This document shows, piece after piece, positions 1 to 6,052 of a stretch of 6,588 nt of DNA (position 1 is the stretch's first letter; every line of letters begins with the position of its first letter). Below the pieces are notes generated by a model that did not search any database, was not told the origin of the DNA, and saw nothing but the letters and a program-made list of their open reading frames with translations. A program made the translations under genes and the position numbers. This stretch comes from Candidatus Bathyarchaeota archaeon (lineage in GTDB: Archaea > Thermoproteota > Bathyarchaeia > TCS64 > B23), in assembly GCA_029259285.1 (NCBI GenBank), contig JAPDJB010000078.1, positions 1 through 6,588 on the forward strand, given 5' to 3'.

Positions 1-837
1 CCATCGCTCAAGAATCTCCCTATCCACCTCCTCCACCCCAAGGGCCTTGGCTAATCGCTCCATCATGGAGCCTCTGGAGGCGGGGACTGCGACATAGCCG
101 TCTTTAGCCTTGAAGAAGCCTCTCACACTCACCTGGCTGAGGCTCTGCCTCTTCCTCCTCGCCTCGAGGGGCGTCAGACCCGAGACGGTGTAGGTGACTA
201 TGGCCTGGGAGGCCAGTGAGACCATGCAGTCTGCCTGAGCTACGTCGATCCACTGACCCCTACCGGTCTTATCCCTGTATCGTATGGCGGCGACGATGCT
301 TAGGGCTGCGAAGAGGGCTGGCCCAAGGTCGCCGTAGGCCTGCGGCGATCCACGGGGCTTACCCTCCCTATCTTCCTCCAATCCGGCCATGTAGGCGTGT
401 CCAGTTATCGCCTCGGCGATGGAGAAGTAGCTCGGCCTCCTAGAATAGGGGCCTGTCTGACCGAAGCCGCTTAGGCTGGCGTAGATGATGTCAGGCTTCA
501 GACCCCTCAGAACCTCGTAGCCGAGGCCCAGCTTCTCCATGGTTCCAGGGGTGAAGTTCTCGACGACGACATCCGAGAGCTTCACCAGCTCCTTGAATAT
601 CTCCCTACCCTTCGGATGTTTGAGGTTGAGGGTGATATCCTTCTTGTTTAGATTCATGGAGATGAAGGTTGGACTCTCATTCTCGACCAGCGGTGGGAAA
701 TACCTCGTCATCTCACCCCATGGAGGCTCTATCTTTATCACCTCGGCCCCTAGATGGGCGAGCATCATGGTGCAGTAGGGGCCGAACCAGACGTGGGTGA
801 GGTCTAGAATTCTAATATCCTCCAGCGGCAGCTTCAT
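1..837 (-). CDS. Family III CoA-transferase (CaiB/BaiF family), 3' end cut by window edge
   Basis: Family III CoA-transferases move CoA between acyl-CoAs and free carboxylic acids in the cytoplasm through a glutamyl-anhydride/aspartyl-type intermediate. The ATG at 837 gives 279 codons running in frame to base 1, where the protein is cut; family members are usually near 400 residues, so about a third is missing. Family features visible: an N-terminal LEDIRILDLTHVWFGPYC stretch (residues 5-22), GAEVIKIEPP (30-39), the MNLNKKDITLNL block (61-72), VVENFTPGTMEKLGLGY (91-107), IYASLSGFGQTGPY (118-131), and GDLGPALFAAL (169-179). Asp170 in the last block sits where the catalytic Asp of formyl-CoA transferase lies (Asp169 there). 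The gene diverges from thiL across a 50-bp gap. The substrate cannot be read from the sequence, and no neighbour in the window indicates one. Confidence 0.9.
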   Translation of the reverse strand, partial: MKLPLEDIRILDLTHVWFGPYCTMMLAHLGAEVIKIEPPWGEMTRYFPPLVENESPTFISMNLNKKDITLNLKHPKGREIFKELVKLSDVVVENFTPGTMEKLGLGYEVLRGLKPDIIYASLSGFGQTGPYSRRPSYFSIAEAITGHAYMAGLEEDREGKPRGSPQAYGDLGPALFAALSIVAAIRYRDKTGRGQWIDVAQADCMVSLASQAIVTYTVSGLTPLEARRKRQSLSQVSVRGFFKAKDGYVAVPASRGSMMERLAKALGVEEVDREILERW

Positions 838-887
838 TTCAAGAGGCTTAAAGCGAGTATCCTATTAACCTTACCATCAATAGGTGT
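838..887. promoter_or_regulatory. Divergent promoter region between CoA-transferase and thiL genes
   Basis: This 50-bp gap must hold both promoters. A TTAATAG-type box on the minus strand (about 862-870) lies roughly 27 bp before the CoA-transferase ATG, which suits a leaderless transcript. A plus-strand CTTAAAGC box (848-855) would start RNA near 876, about 12 nt before the thiL ATG. AGGTG (882-886) sits only one base from the thiL ATG, too close to be a normal Shine-Dalgarno site. These boxes are weak matches in a short region, so the assignment is tentative. Confidence 0.3.
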
Positions 888-1907
888 ATGGCGTTGAAGA
901 CCCTGAGAGAGCTGGGTGAGAGGGGGTTGATAGAGCGTATTCTGAGGCTTATAACACCCCTCCCATCAAACCCCCTCCCACCCTGGGATGATGCCTCAGC
1001 CCTAGAGCTCCACGGCGATCTAGTCGCCCTATTGAAGACCGATATGCTGATTTGGAGCACTGACGTCCCGCCTGGTATGAGGCCTAGAGATGTTGGGTGG
1101 AAGACGGTGGTGATGAACTTCAGCGACCTCGCGGCGAAGGGCGTCAAACCCCTAGCCTTCCTCGCCTCCCTCGGGCTCCCAGCGGATACGAGATTAGAGG
1201 TTGTTGAGGAGCTCATCAAAGGAGTCGATGAGGCTTCGAGGCATTATGATGCCTACTTCCTAGGCGGCGATACAAACGAGGCCTTGGAGATCACCGTGGC
1301 TGGCGTAGCCTTCGGCGTTGGCAGGCGGGGAAGGCTGATGAGGAGGAGTGGAGCTAATCCTGGGGATATATTGGCCGCGACCGGCCTCTTCGGAGACACC
1401 GCCGCCTCCTTCAAGATACTTCTAGAGGGGTATGAGGCGCCAGGAGATCTGAGGCGCCGCCTACTCAGGGCGGTATACCACCCAGAGGCGAGGGTTAGGG
1501 AGGGCGTCGCCTTAGCGGAGAGGGGTGTCGTGACGGCCTCCATAGACTCCAGCGACGGCCTAGCCATGAGTCTCCACGACCTCTCCAGAAGCAGTGGAGT
1601 CGGCTTCAGGGTTGAGCATCTACCCATCACCGAGGAGGCGATGAGATTCGCGGAGCTCCACGGCATAGATCCCTGGAAGCTCGCCCTCTACGGGGGAGAG
1701 GAGTATGAACTCGTCTTCACGGTGAGACCTGAAAACCTGGAAGAGGCGAGGGAAGCCCTCAGAGAGGTGGGGTGTAGACTCATAGAGATCGGGGTTGCGA
1801 CGAGGGATCGAAGACTCATATACATCGATGAGGGGGTGAAGAAGCCCATCGAAGGAGGCTGGGAACACTTTAAGAGCCGGCCTCCCCCCGCTCCTCAGGC
1901 GGCCTGA
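888..1907 (+). CDS. thiL: Thiamine-monophosphate kinase
   Basis: ThiL phosphorylates thiamine monophosphate with ATP to make thiamine diphosphate, the last step of the pathway, in the cytosol. The 339-residue product shows the PurM/ThiL-type ATP-binding fold from end to end. It has an N-terminal LGERGLIERI (9-18), acidic DDASAL (34-39), TDML (51-54), the VGWKTVVMNFSDLAAKGVKP block (69-88), GGDTN (126-130), GDILAATGLFGD (159-170), SIDSSDGLAMSLHDLSRSSG (218-237), GGEEYELVF (269-277) and the C-terminal GWEHF (324-328). The acidic Mg-ATP ligands of the family (DD, GGDT, SSDG) are all present, so it should be active. The ATG at 888 places the conserved ERGLIE motif at the normal distance from the N terminus. 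A proline-rich tail after residue 328 overlaps the end of the convergent MFS gene. No thi-box riboswitch is apparent upstream. Confidence 0.95.
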   Translation: MALKTLRELGERGLIERILRLITPLPSNPLPPWDDASALELHGDLVALLKTDMLIWSTDVPPGMRPRDVGWKTVVMNFSDLAAKGVKPLAFLASLGLPADTRLEVVEELIKGVDEASRHYDAYFLGGDTNEALEITVAGVAFGVGRRGRLMRRSGANPGDILAATGLFGDTAASFKILLEGYEAPGDLRRRLLRAVYHPEARVREGVALAERGVVTASIDSSDGLAMSLHDLSRSSGVGFRVEHLPITEEAMRFAELHGIDPWKLALYGGEEYELVFTVRPENLEEAREALREVGCRLIEIGVATRDRRLIYIDEGVKKPIEGGWEHFKSRPPPAPQAA

Positions 1908-3099
1908 CATCCTTGAAGAGGAGATACATCAGGGCTGCAGAGGCACATTGGAAGGAGGCGGCTATGAAGAAGGGGAGAGACATAGACACGTATTGTAGCA
2001 CATAGCCCGTCACCGTTGGAGCTCCAGCTGAGGTGAAGCGGCTGACGACGGTGACTACGCCGGCCGCTGAGGCCCTTCTACGCCCCATGATCCCCATGAT
2101 ATAGGACTGCCTCAGGGGGACATCGATCATGGAGAAGAGGGCCATGAAGAGCCTCAGGGCCGCGACGATGGTGAAGCTCGGCATCAGGGGTGTGAGAATG
2201 TTCACAGCCACTACTGGAAGTCTTGAGAGAACGGTGGCCCTGATGATGCCGAAGCGCCTCGCCATCCTGAAGCCGAGGATATAGGAGAAGGAGGAGATGA
2301 TCCTCGAGGCTCCGAAGAGGGCTCCGATGACGCCTGGGCCCACGCCAAAGCGGAGATAGAACCAGTAGGAGAGGAGGCCGTAGATGAAGGAGCCGCCGAT
2401 GATGTCTATGGCCACAACGCCGCTCCACTTCAAAAGTAGCAGCCGCTCATCCTCGGAGACCTCCATCTCCTCAGCCTCCGCCTCACCCCTCATCGTCTCC
2501 TCCACCGTGAGGAAAGCGAGCAGCGTTATGAGGCAGGATGCGGCGTAGACGGCGAATAGAACCCTATAGGCTGCGAGCTCCCCGAGGCCGATGGATTGAA
2601 GCGCCCCAAGGAGGGCTGTGGAGAAGGAGCCGACGACGGACATGAGGGTGGCGAGGAAGGCGTTGACGCTGAAGATCGCCGTTCGATCCACGTCTCCAGC
2701 GCTCTCGGCGAGGACGGCTTGCTCAGCTGGAGGGAAGGTGATGGCGCCGACGCTGAAGAGGATCGCCGATGCCACCAGGAGGGGGAGGCTCCCAGAGATG
2801 GCGTATATGAGGCCTCCGAGGGTGAGGAGCAGCGATGTGATGAGGATTATGGGCTTCCTCCCGAATCGGTCTGCGGCCAACCCCTCCAATAGGCTTCGGA
2901 GGGCCAGGAAGAGGGACCTACCAGTCATTGTCGCACCTATAAGCAGCGATGAGGCCCCCAGCTTGCTGAGATAGATGGGGAAGATGACGTTGAGGATGGC
3001 GAAGCTGAAACGCCTCAGGGCCTGGGTGTAGATGATGACCTGGGCATCCCTCGGCAGCGTCCTTAAATACGAGAGCCTTCCCCTAAGGCCGCCGGCCAT
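1870..3099 (-). CDS. Major facilitator superfamily (MFS) transporter
   Basis: This is an integral membrane secondary transporter of 409 residues from the ATG at 3099, close to the usual 400 for 12-helix MFS proteins. Hydrophobic segments run through both halves. The signature loop between helices 2 and 3, GLAADRFGRK (residues 73-82), is intact. An acidic, charged central loop (EETMRGEAEAEEMEVSEDE) separates the two six-helix bundles, and the short C-terminal tail is charged. A GTG at 3141 would add 14 residues (LDIPNYRCRRLDG...), but that extension would contain the likely TATA box, so ATG 3099 is preferred. The substrate is unknown; drug or metabolite efflux is the commonest role of such archaeal proteins. 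Its last codons overlap the 3' end of thiL by 38 bp tail to tail. Confidence 0.9.
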   Translation of the reverse strand: MAGGLRGRLSYLRTLPRDAQVIIYTQALRRFSFAILNVIFPIYLSKLGASSLLIGATMTGRSLFLALRSLLEGLAADRFGRKPIILITSLLLTLGGLIYAISGSLPLLVASAILFSVGAITFPPAEQAVLAESAGDVDRTAIFSVNAFLATLMSVVGSFSTALLGALQSIGLGELAAYRVLFAVYAASCLITLLAFLTVEETMRGEAEAEEMEVSEDERLLLLKWSGVVAIDIIGGSFIYGLLSYWFYLRFGVGPGVIGALFGASRIISSFSYILGFRMARRFGIIRATVLSRLPVVAVNILTPLMPSFTIVAALRLFMALFSMIDVPLRQSYIMGIMGRRRASAAGVVTVVSRFTSAGAPTVTGYVLQYVSMSLPFFIAASFQCASAALMYLLFKDVRPPEERGEAGS

Positions 3100-3115
3100 C
3101 CCATCTAATCGGCGA

Positions 3116-3128
3116 CATCTATAATTAG
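3116..3128 (-). promoter_or_regulatory. TATA-like box for the MFS transporter gene
   Basis: On the minus strand the sequence CTAATTATAGATG contains an AATTATAG core centred near 3122, about 23 bp before the ATG at 3099. Archaeal RNA synthesis usually begins 25-27 bp after the TATA centre, so the transcript would be leaderless or nearly so from 3099. This supports the internal ATG over the upstream GTG at 3141. Confidence 0.4.
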
Positions 3129-3142
3129 GGATATCCAACACC

Positions 3143-3191
3143 CTTTAACCTCAGATTTAAGACTTCCTGTGAAGATCATGAGGGGATCGAA
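3143..3191 (+). promoter_or_regulatory. Probable promoter and ribosome binding site of the MBL-fold hydrolase gene
   Basis: CTTTAA (3143-3148) and TTTAAG (3156-3161) are candidate TATA boxes. The first would start RNA near 3172 and leave a leader of about 20 nt. GAGGGGATC (3180-3188) matches the anti-Shine-Dalgarno complement GAGGTGATC at eight of nine bases and ends three bases before the TTG at 3192. The SD therefore decides the TTG start. The choice between the two boxes is a guess. Confidence 0.35.
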
Positions 3192-4067
3192 TTGAGCGAC
3201 GTCGTGAGGCCGAGGGATTGGTGGAGGAGTCTTCCGAGGCCGATATACTCACAGCTTGAAAGAGTCGAGTCGCCTCAACCCTGGTTCGAGGTCTATCGAA
3301 TAGAGCCGGAAATCTACGCCTTCTACGAGCCAGGCCAGTTTGAGGAGGCGCTATCATACCTCGTCATCGGCGACGAGAAGGCCGCCCTCATCGACACGGG
3401 GACTGGCATAGACAACATCAGGACGCTGGCCGAGCATTATACGGAGCTCCCAATAATTGTGGCTAGCACCCACCATCACCTCGATCACGTAGCTGGGAAC
3501 CACCTCTTCGATGAGGTGGCCATCTATGATCATCCAGTGGCGAGGCAGACGGCTGAGAGGGGATACCCCCATGAGAGGGCTGTGAGGCTGCTGGCTGAGG
3601 GGATGGTGTGGAAGCCTCTCCCAGAGGGCTTCCAACCCGAGGATTATCATGTCCCACCATTCAAGGTGACTCGATGGCTCCACGACGGCGATGTCATAGA
3701 CCTCGGCGGCAGGAGATTGGAGGTGATCCACACCCCTGGACATAGCCCCGACTCCATCTGCCTCCTCGACAGGGGGAGCAGGCTCCTATGGACTGGAGAC
3801 CTCTTCTACACCGGAGCCATATATACGCATCTACCAGGCGGAGACATCAACCAGCTCATAGACAGCTATAAGAGGCTCATCGATCTAAGCCACCTCTACG
3901 ACAGGTTGATGCCTGGACACAACGAGCCGTGGATAGAGGGGGAGATACTCAAAGAGGTCTTGGAAGCCCTGGAGGAGATCAGAGAAGGCGGTGGAAGCTA
4001 CATAGAGGGTGGAGACGGCCTCAGGAGATACAACTATGGGAGATTCTCCATAATCTATAGGCCATAA
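3192..4067 (+). CDS. MBL-fold metallo-hydrolase (glyoxalase II / lactonase-like)
   Basis: This is a 291-residue cytosolic metal-dependent hydrolase of the metallo-beta-lactamase fold. The complete metal-ligand set is visible: THHHLDH (93-99, giving His94, His96, Asp98, His99), His184 in HTPGHS, Asp203 in WTGDLFY, and His243 in MPGHNEPW. This is the dinuclear zinc/iron site of glyoxalase II and related lactonases, so catalysis is expected. The N-terminal DTGTGI strand (68-73) begins the fold. An N-terminal extension, about residues 1-50, with a PWFEVYRI-type segment precedes the core. The substrate is not evident; thioester or lactone hydrolysis are both plausible. It starts at TTG 3192, set by a good SD. 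The PiT permease follows after 13 bp on the same strand, so the two are probably cotranscribed. That pairing does not by itself show a phosphate-related job. Confidence 0.9.
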   Translation: MSDVVRPRDWWRSLPRPIYSQLERVESPQPWFEVYRIEPEIYAFYEPGQFEEALSYLVIGDEKAALIDTGTGIDNIRTLAEHYTELPIIVASTHHHLDHVAGNHLFDEVAIYDHPVARQTAERGYPHERAVRLLAEGMVWKPLPEGFQPEDYHVPPFKVTRWLHDGDVIDLGGRRLEVIHTPGHSPDSICLLDRGSRLLWTGDLFYTGAIYTHLPGGDINQLIDSYKRLIDLSHLYDRLMPGHNEPWIEGEILKEVLEALEEIREGGGSYIEGGDGLRRYNYGRFSIIYRP

Positions 4068-4068
4068 A

Positions 4069-4083
4069 AGGGGATGGAGCTTG
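4069..4083 (+). promoter_or_regulatory. Ribosome binding site deciding the TTG start of the PiT gene
   Basis: A purine-rich AGGGGATGGAG (4069-4079) lies just before TTG 4081. AGGGGAT leaves about five bases of spacing. An in-frame stop at 4051 and no ATG or GTG between it and 4081 leave TTG as the only ordinary start that keeps the first membrane helix. The ATG at 4074 inside this site is in another frame. Confidence 0.45.
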
Positions 4084-5037
4084 GAGGCCATAGCCCTAAT
4101 AGCCCTCACGACAGCCCTCTATGTGGCGTGGGCCATCGGATCCAACAACGAGTCGATGGCTCCCCTCGCCGGATGCGGATTCCTCAGCCTCAGGTGGAGC
4201 CTCCTCCTCGGCGCCGTCACATCCCTCATGGGAGCCCTACTCTTAGGCGGGAGAGTTGAGGAGACCATGGGAAGCCGCCTAATAAGGGGTGGGGTCTCCC
4301 TCATAGACGCCGTGATCGTCATGGGCATCCTCGCAACCTCCATGGCGATCGCATCCATATCGAGGAAGCCGATATCATCGACGCACAGCGCAGTAGGAGC
4401 CATAATTGGACTTGGACTCCTGAAGGGAGGCCTAAATGGAGTTGATTGGAGAACCCTCACCATCATAGCAGCTGGCTGGTTCCTCTTCCCCATACTCTCC
4501 CTCCTCATCGCCGCAGCCCTCACCAAACTCCTCAAAGCAGTGCTCAGACGGAGGGTGAGGGGGCTTAGAGATAGGATCAGGGTGGCTCAGGCCTTCTGCA
4601 TAGCCTTGATCCCCCTCGTCTCCATCATCTCCCTGTCGAGGGGTGGAAACGATGTGGCCAACGCCACCGCCCTCCTCTCAGCCCTTGAGGGGGTTAAGCC
4701 CCTCCACATGAGGCTTTTAGGAGGCCTTGGAATGGCCTTAGGCCTCTTGATCCTCGGCGGAGGCGTTGTCAGGGCCGTCGGCCTAAACCTCATCCAGCTG
4801 AGACCTGAGACGGCTCTGGCGGCTCAAATGAGCGTCGCCCTCACCCTCCTCTCAGGAACCCTATTGGGGCTGCCGCTATCCGGAACCCACATCCAGATCA
4901 CCTCCCTCATCGGCCTGGGATTGGCGGAGAGAAAGTGGATCAACTTCAAGGCCCTCTTAGAGATATTCTACTCCTGGATACTCATCTTCGCCGCCGCTGG
5001 AGGGGCGGCTGCCTTCCTCTCAGCCTTCATCTATTAA
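4081..5037 (+). CDS. PiT-family inorganic phosphate (or related anion) permease
   Basis: This is a membrane transporter of the PHO4/PiT family, which moves phosphate (in some relatives sulfate) with H+ or Na+. Its 318 residues fit the short archaeal and bacterial form, with two inverted halves of hydrophobic helices. The C-terminal half is canonical: SRGGNDVANATALL (186-199) carries the family's G-x-N-D-x-A-N signature, and GLPLSGTHIQITSLIGLG (263-280) matches its P-[VIL]-S-x-T-H repeat. The N-terminal half has KPISSTHSAVGAIIG (96-110), but its signature reads GSNNESMA (20-27), with Asp replaced by Asn and the later Asn by Met. A basic loop (KAVLRRRVRGLRDRIR, 152-167) divides the halves. It probably lies in an operon with the upstream MBL hydrolase and converges on a DUF47 gene, the usual PiT partner. 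Phosphate as substrate is inferred from the family. Confidence 0.88.
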   Translation: MEAIALIALTTALYVAWAIGSNNESMAPLAGCGFLSLRWSLLLGAVTSLMGALLLGGRVEETMGSRLIRGGVSLIDAVIVMGILATSMAIASISRKPISSTHSAVGAIIGLGLLKGGLNGVDWRTLTIIAAGWFLFPILSLLIAAALTKLLKAVLRRRVRGLRDRIRVAQAFCIALIPLVSIISLSRGGNDVANATALLSALEGVKPLHMRLLGGLGMALGLLILGGGVVRAVGLNLIQLRPETALAAQMSVALTLLSGTLLGLPLSGTHIQITSLIGLGLAERKWINFKALLEIFYSWILIFAAAGGAAAFLSAFIY

Positions 5038-5057
5038 GGATTAAAGTGGCTTTAACC
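5038..5057. terminator. Small hairpin between convergent PiT and DUF47 genes
   Basis: A perfect 6-bp inverted repeat, TTAAAG-TGG-CTTTAA (5041-5055), fills most of the 25-bp gap. GG (5038-5039) and CC (5056-5057) can extend the stem past a bulged A. It is symmetric, so it could act on both transcripts. No long T-run follows on either strand, and archaeal termination depends mainly on T-runs, so the terminator role is inferred from position only. Confidence 0.4.
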
Positions 5058-5062
5058 TAAAG

Positions 5063-5716
5063 TCAGTGGAAGGTGCTGACGATGACCGCCCTTATGAGAT
5101 CCGCTGTGTCCTCGCAGCTGTCTCCGATCATCTCCAGCGACTCCACGAGCTGATTGGCGAGGAGAAGGGTTGGGGCCTCCAGCCCTGAGGCGTAGAGCAT
5201 TCTGAGGGCCTCAATATAGAGGGCGTCGATCCCCTCCTCGATCATCTCAACCAGATTACAGGCGTCGAGGGCCTCCCCATGATCCGTATAGAGAAGCTTC
5301 ACAACCCTTGAAAGCGTATGGACGCATCGATTATCCATCTTGACGAACTCGAAGAGGAGCTCCTTAAGCTCATCGGAGAAGCCCTCCATGGGGAGAATCT
5401 CCAATATGCGTCCAGCCTCCTTACACCAGTCGGCGACGAGGTCGACCTGGGCGACGAGGCTCATCAAGTCGCCCTTACTCAGAGGAGGCATCACCCCACC
5501 TGCGATGATGTCAACTATCTCCCTCCTCACGGCGTCAGCCTGCTCCTCAAACCCTGAGAGAGCCCTAATATGCCTACCAGCCTCATCGAGGCTTCCATAG
5601 GCCTTAGCCTTATAGGCCAAAACCAGCTCATCGGAGGCTGAGACGCAGAGAGACACATGCCTCTCTAAAAGGTCTAGAATCCTACTCTCCGGCCTCCTCC
5701 ACCTTAAAAATCTCAA
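5063..5716 (-). CDS. DUF47 / PhoU-like protein, probable PiT regulator
   Basis: DUF47 proteins are helical PhoU-like cytosolic proteins usually found beside PiT transporters and thought to control them. Starting at TTG 5716 gives 217 residues, the normal family size, opening with RFLRWRRPESRILDLLERH, the typical basic N terminus followed by the first helix. Family features visible are the FEEQADAVRREI helix, then PPLSKGDLMSLVAQVDLVAD, matching the family's P-x-S-x-x-D...L...VD...AD pattern of acidic residues that bind metal in PhoU relatives. Two further helices follow. A longer reading from TTG 5785 would add 23 residues encoded by a tRNA remnant and the promoter, so it is rejected. The gene faces the PiT permease head-on, rather than sitting ahead of it in one operon as is common. 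Confidence 0.87.
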   Translation of the reverse strand: MRFLRWRRPESRILDLLERHVSLCVSASDELVLAYKAKAYGSLDEAGRHIRALSGFEEQADAVRREIVDIIAGGVMPPLSKGDLMSLVAQVDLVADWCKEAGRILEILPMEGFSDELKELLFEFVKMDNRCVHTLSRVVKLLYTDHGEALDACNLVEMIEEGIDALYIEALRMLYASGLEAPTLLLANQLVESLEMIGDSCEDTADLIRAVIVSTFH

Positions 5717-5718
5717 GC

Positions 5719-5856
5719 CTATAGGTGGGGGAGAGGAGGCCCATATAAGTGCTTCGAGTGGCGCCGCCGGACGGATTTGAACCAAAGACCTATGACGATA
5801 TCCCCCGCCAAAAACCCTCCTTTTTCTACAAAAATCATTTGCTTTAAGGTTTTCAT
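5719..5856 (-). CDS. Small ORF reading through the tRNA-derived site; possible integrase N-terminal stub
   Basis: This is an open frame of 45 codons from ATG 5856. About 24 residues (MKTLKQMIFVEKGGFLAGDI...) are encoded by element-side DNA. The frame then crosses the tRNA 3' end as WFKSVRRR and continues into host DNA as HSKHLYGPPLPHL before a TAG. In SSV1-type archaeal viruses attP lies inside the 5' part of the integrase gene, so integration leaves an int(N) stub that reads into the tRNA 3' copy on the same strand. The strand, order and phase here (TTC as one codon of the T-loop) agree with that layout. Against it, the stub is shorter than SSV1's, and no recognisable integrase motif falls in this N-terminal part. 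It may be chance; the ATG overlaps the stop of the small ORF before it by four bases. Confidence 0.3.
   Translation of the reverse strand: MKTLKQMIFVEKGGFLAGDIVIGLWFKSVRRRHSKHLYGPPLPHL
5742..5750 (-). promoter_or_regulatory. TATA box of the DUF47 gene
   Basis: ACTTATATG on the minus strand is a good archaeal TATA box, centred about 30 bp before TTG 5716. It predicts RNA starting within a few bases of that codon, so an almost leaderless message. It lies only eight bases past the CCA end of the tRNA fragment, so it belongs to the host side of the junction. Confidence 0.5.
5759..5783 (-). other. tRNA 3'-end fragment, probable attachment-site copy
   Basis: Read on the minus strand, the parts follow one another exactly as in a mature tRNA 3' end: GG (last two of the T-stem 5' strand), T-loop TTCAAAT (5781-5775), T-stem 3' strand CCGTC, seven-base acceptor strand CGGCGGC, discriminator G, and encoded CCA (5761-5759). 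The base count after the loop is precisely 5+7+1+3. The stretch before GG is TTT, which does not pair with CCGTC, and no GCCGCCG acceptor partner occurs in the next hundred bases. Only the 3' part is therefore present. The implied GCCGCCG acceptor and G73 fit an archaeal tRNA-Asn, less surely Ser or Asp. Composition changes sharply just beyond it, as expected for an att copy left by integration. Confidence 0.75.
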
Positions 5857-5975
5857 GCCACTTCGAGGAATTCCTGCATTATAAGATTTCTGTTTTTCAT
5901 GTGTCTTGCCTTTTCAAGCTCTTTTTTTATAGAGCTGATTTTTTGAAGCGTCTTTGTCTCTTCCTAAACTATCAT
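5853..5975 (-). pseudogene. Short ORF interrupted by an in-frame TAG
   Basis: From ATG 5975 the frame reads M-I-V, a TAG stop (5966-5964), then 36 lysine- and glutamate-rich codons that look like a helix (EETKTLQKISSIKKELEKAR...) to a TGA that overlaps the next ATG as ATGA. A TATA-like TATTTAAAATA (about 5990-6000) and a weak GGGAG precede the ATG. After the TAG there is no good start except a late ATG. It is either the remains of a small gene, a frame-shifted upstream part of the possible integrase stub, or chance. I do not recognise the peptide. Confidence 0.25.
5917..5936. repeat. 6-bp inverted repeat with T-rich loop
   Basis: AGCTCT (5917-5922) and AGAGCT (5931-5936) pair perfectly around an eight-base loop of TTTTTTAT. 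In AT-rich DNA such a repeat can arise by chance. It lies within the broken small ORF, which argues against a terminator role for that strand. Confidence 0.35.
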
Positions 5976-6016
5976 TAATTGCTCCCGACTATTTTAAATA
6001 CTTGCTACTTGGTTAC

Positions 6017-6034
6017 TTTAAATTTTTATTTAAA
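6017..6034. repeat. 7-bp AT-only inverted repeat
   Basis: TTTAAAT (6017-6023) and ATTTAAA (6028-6034) form a perfect inverted repeat around TTTT. It lies about 50 bp past the stop of the 135-codon gene and upstream of the broken small ORF. It could be a bend, an operator or part of a promoter, or it may simply reflect the base composition. Confidence 0.35.
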
Positions 6035-6052
6035 TCATATAAATTCGAGGCT

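Noticed and set aside
848..1219. Minus-strand frames inside thiL and other long antisense frames in the GC-rich genes
   Set aside because: They mirror strong conserved genes, lack promoters, and give low-complexity serine-, proline- or arginine-rich translations.
3100..3141. GTG 3141 as start of the MFS gene
   Set aside because: It would put the best TATA box inside the coding region, and the added residues are not part of a membrane helix or a known MFS motif.
4074..4259. ATG 4074 frame of 61 codons overlapping the PiT start
   Set aside because: It is out of frame with the conserved permease, gives proline- and arginine-rich peptide, and its ATG is part of the purine-rich ribosome binding site.
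5717..5785. Longer N terminus for the DUF47 protein from TTG 5785
   Set aside because: The extra 23 residues are encoded by the tRNA 3' fragment and the TATA box, and do not resemble the family N terminus; TTG 5716 gives the normal length.
5759..5850. A complete or intron-containing tRNA at this place, or the 3' half of a split tRNA
   Set aside because: No 5' acceptor GCCGCCG, D-arm or anticodon arm is found upstream, and the T-stem is broken after two pairs, an unusual site for splitting; an att copy explains it better.
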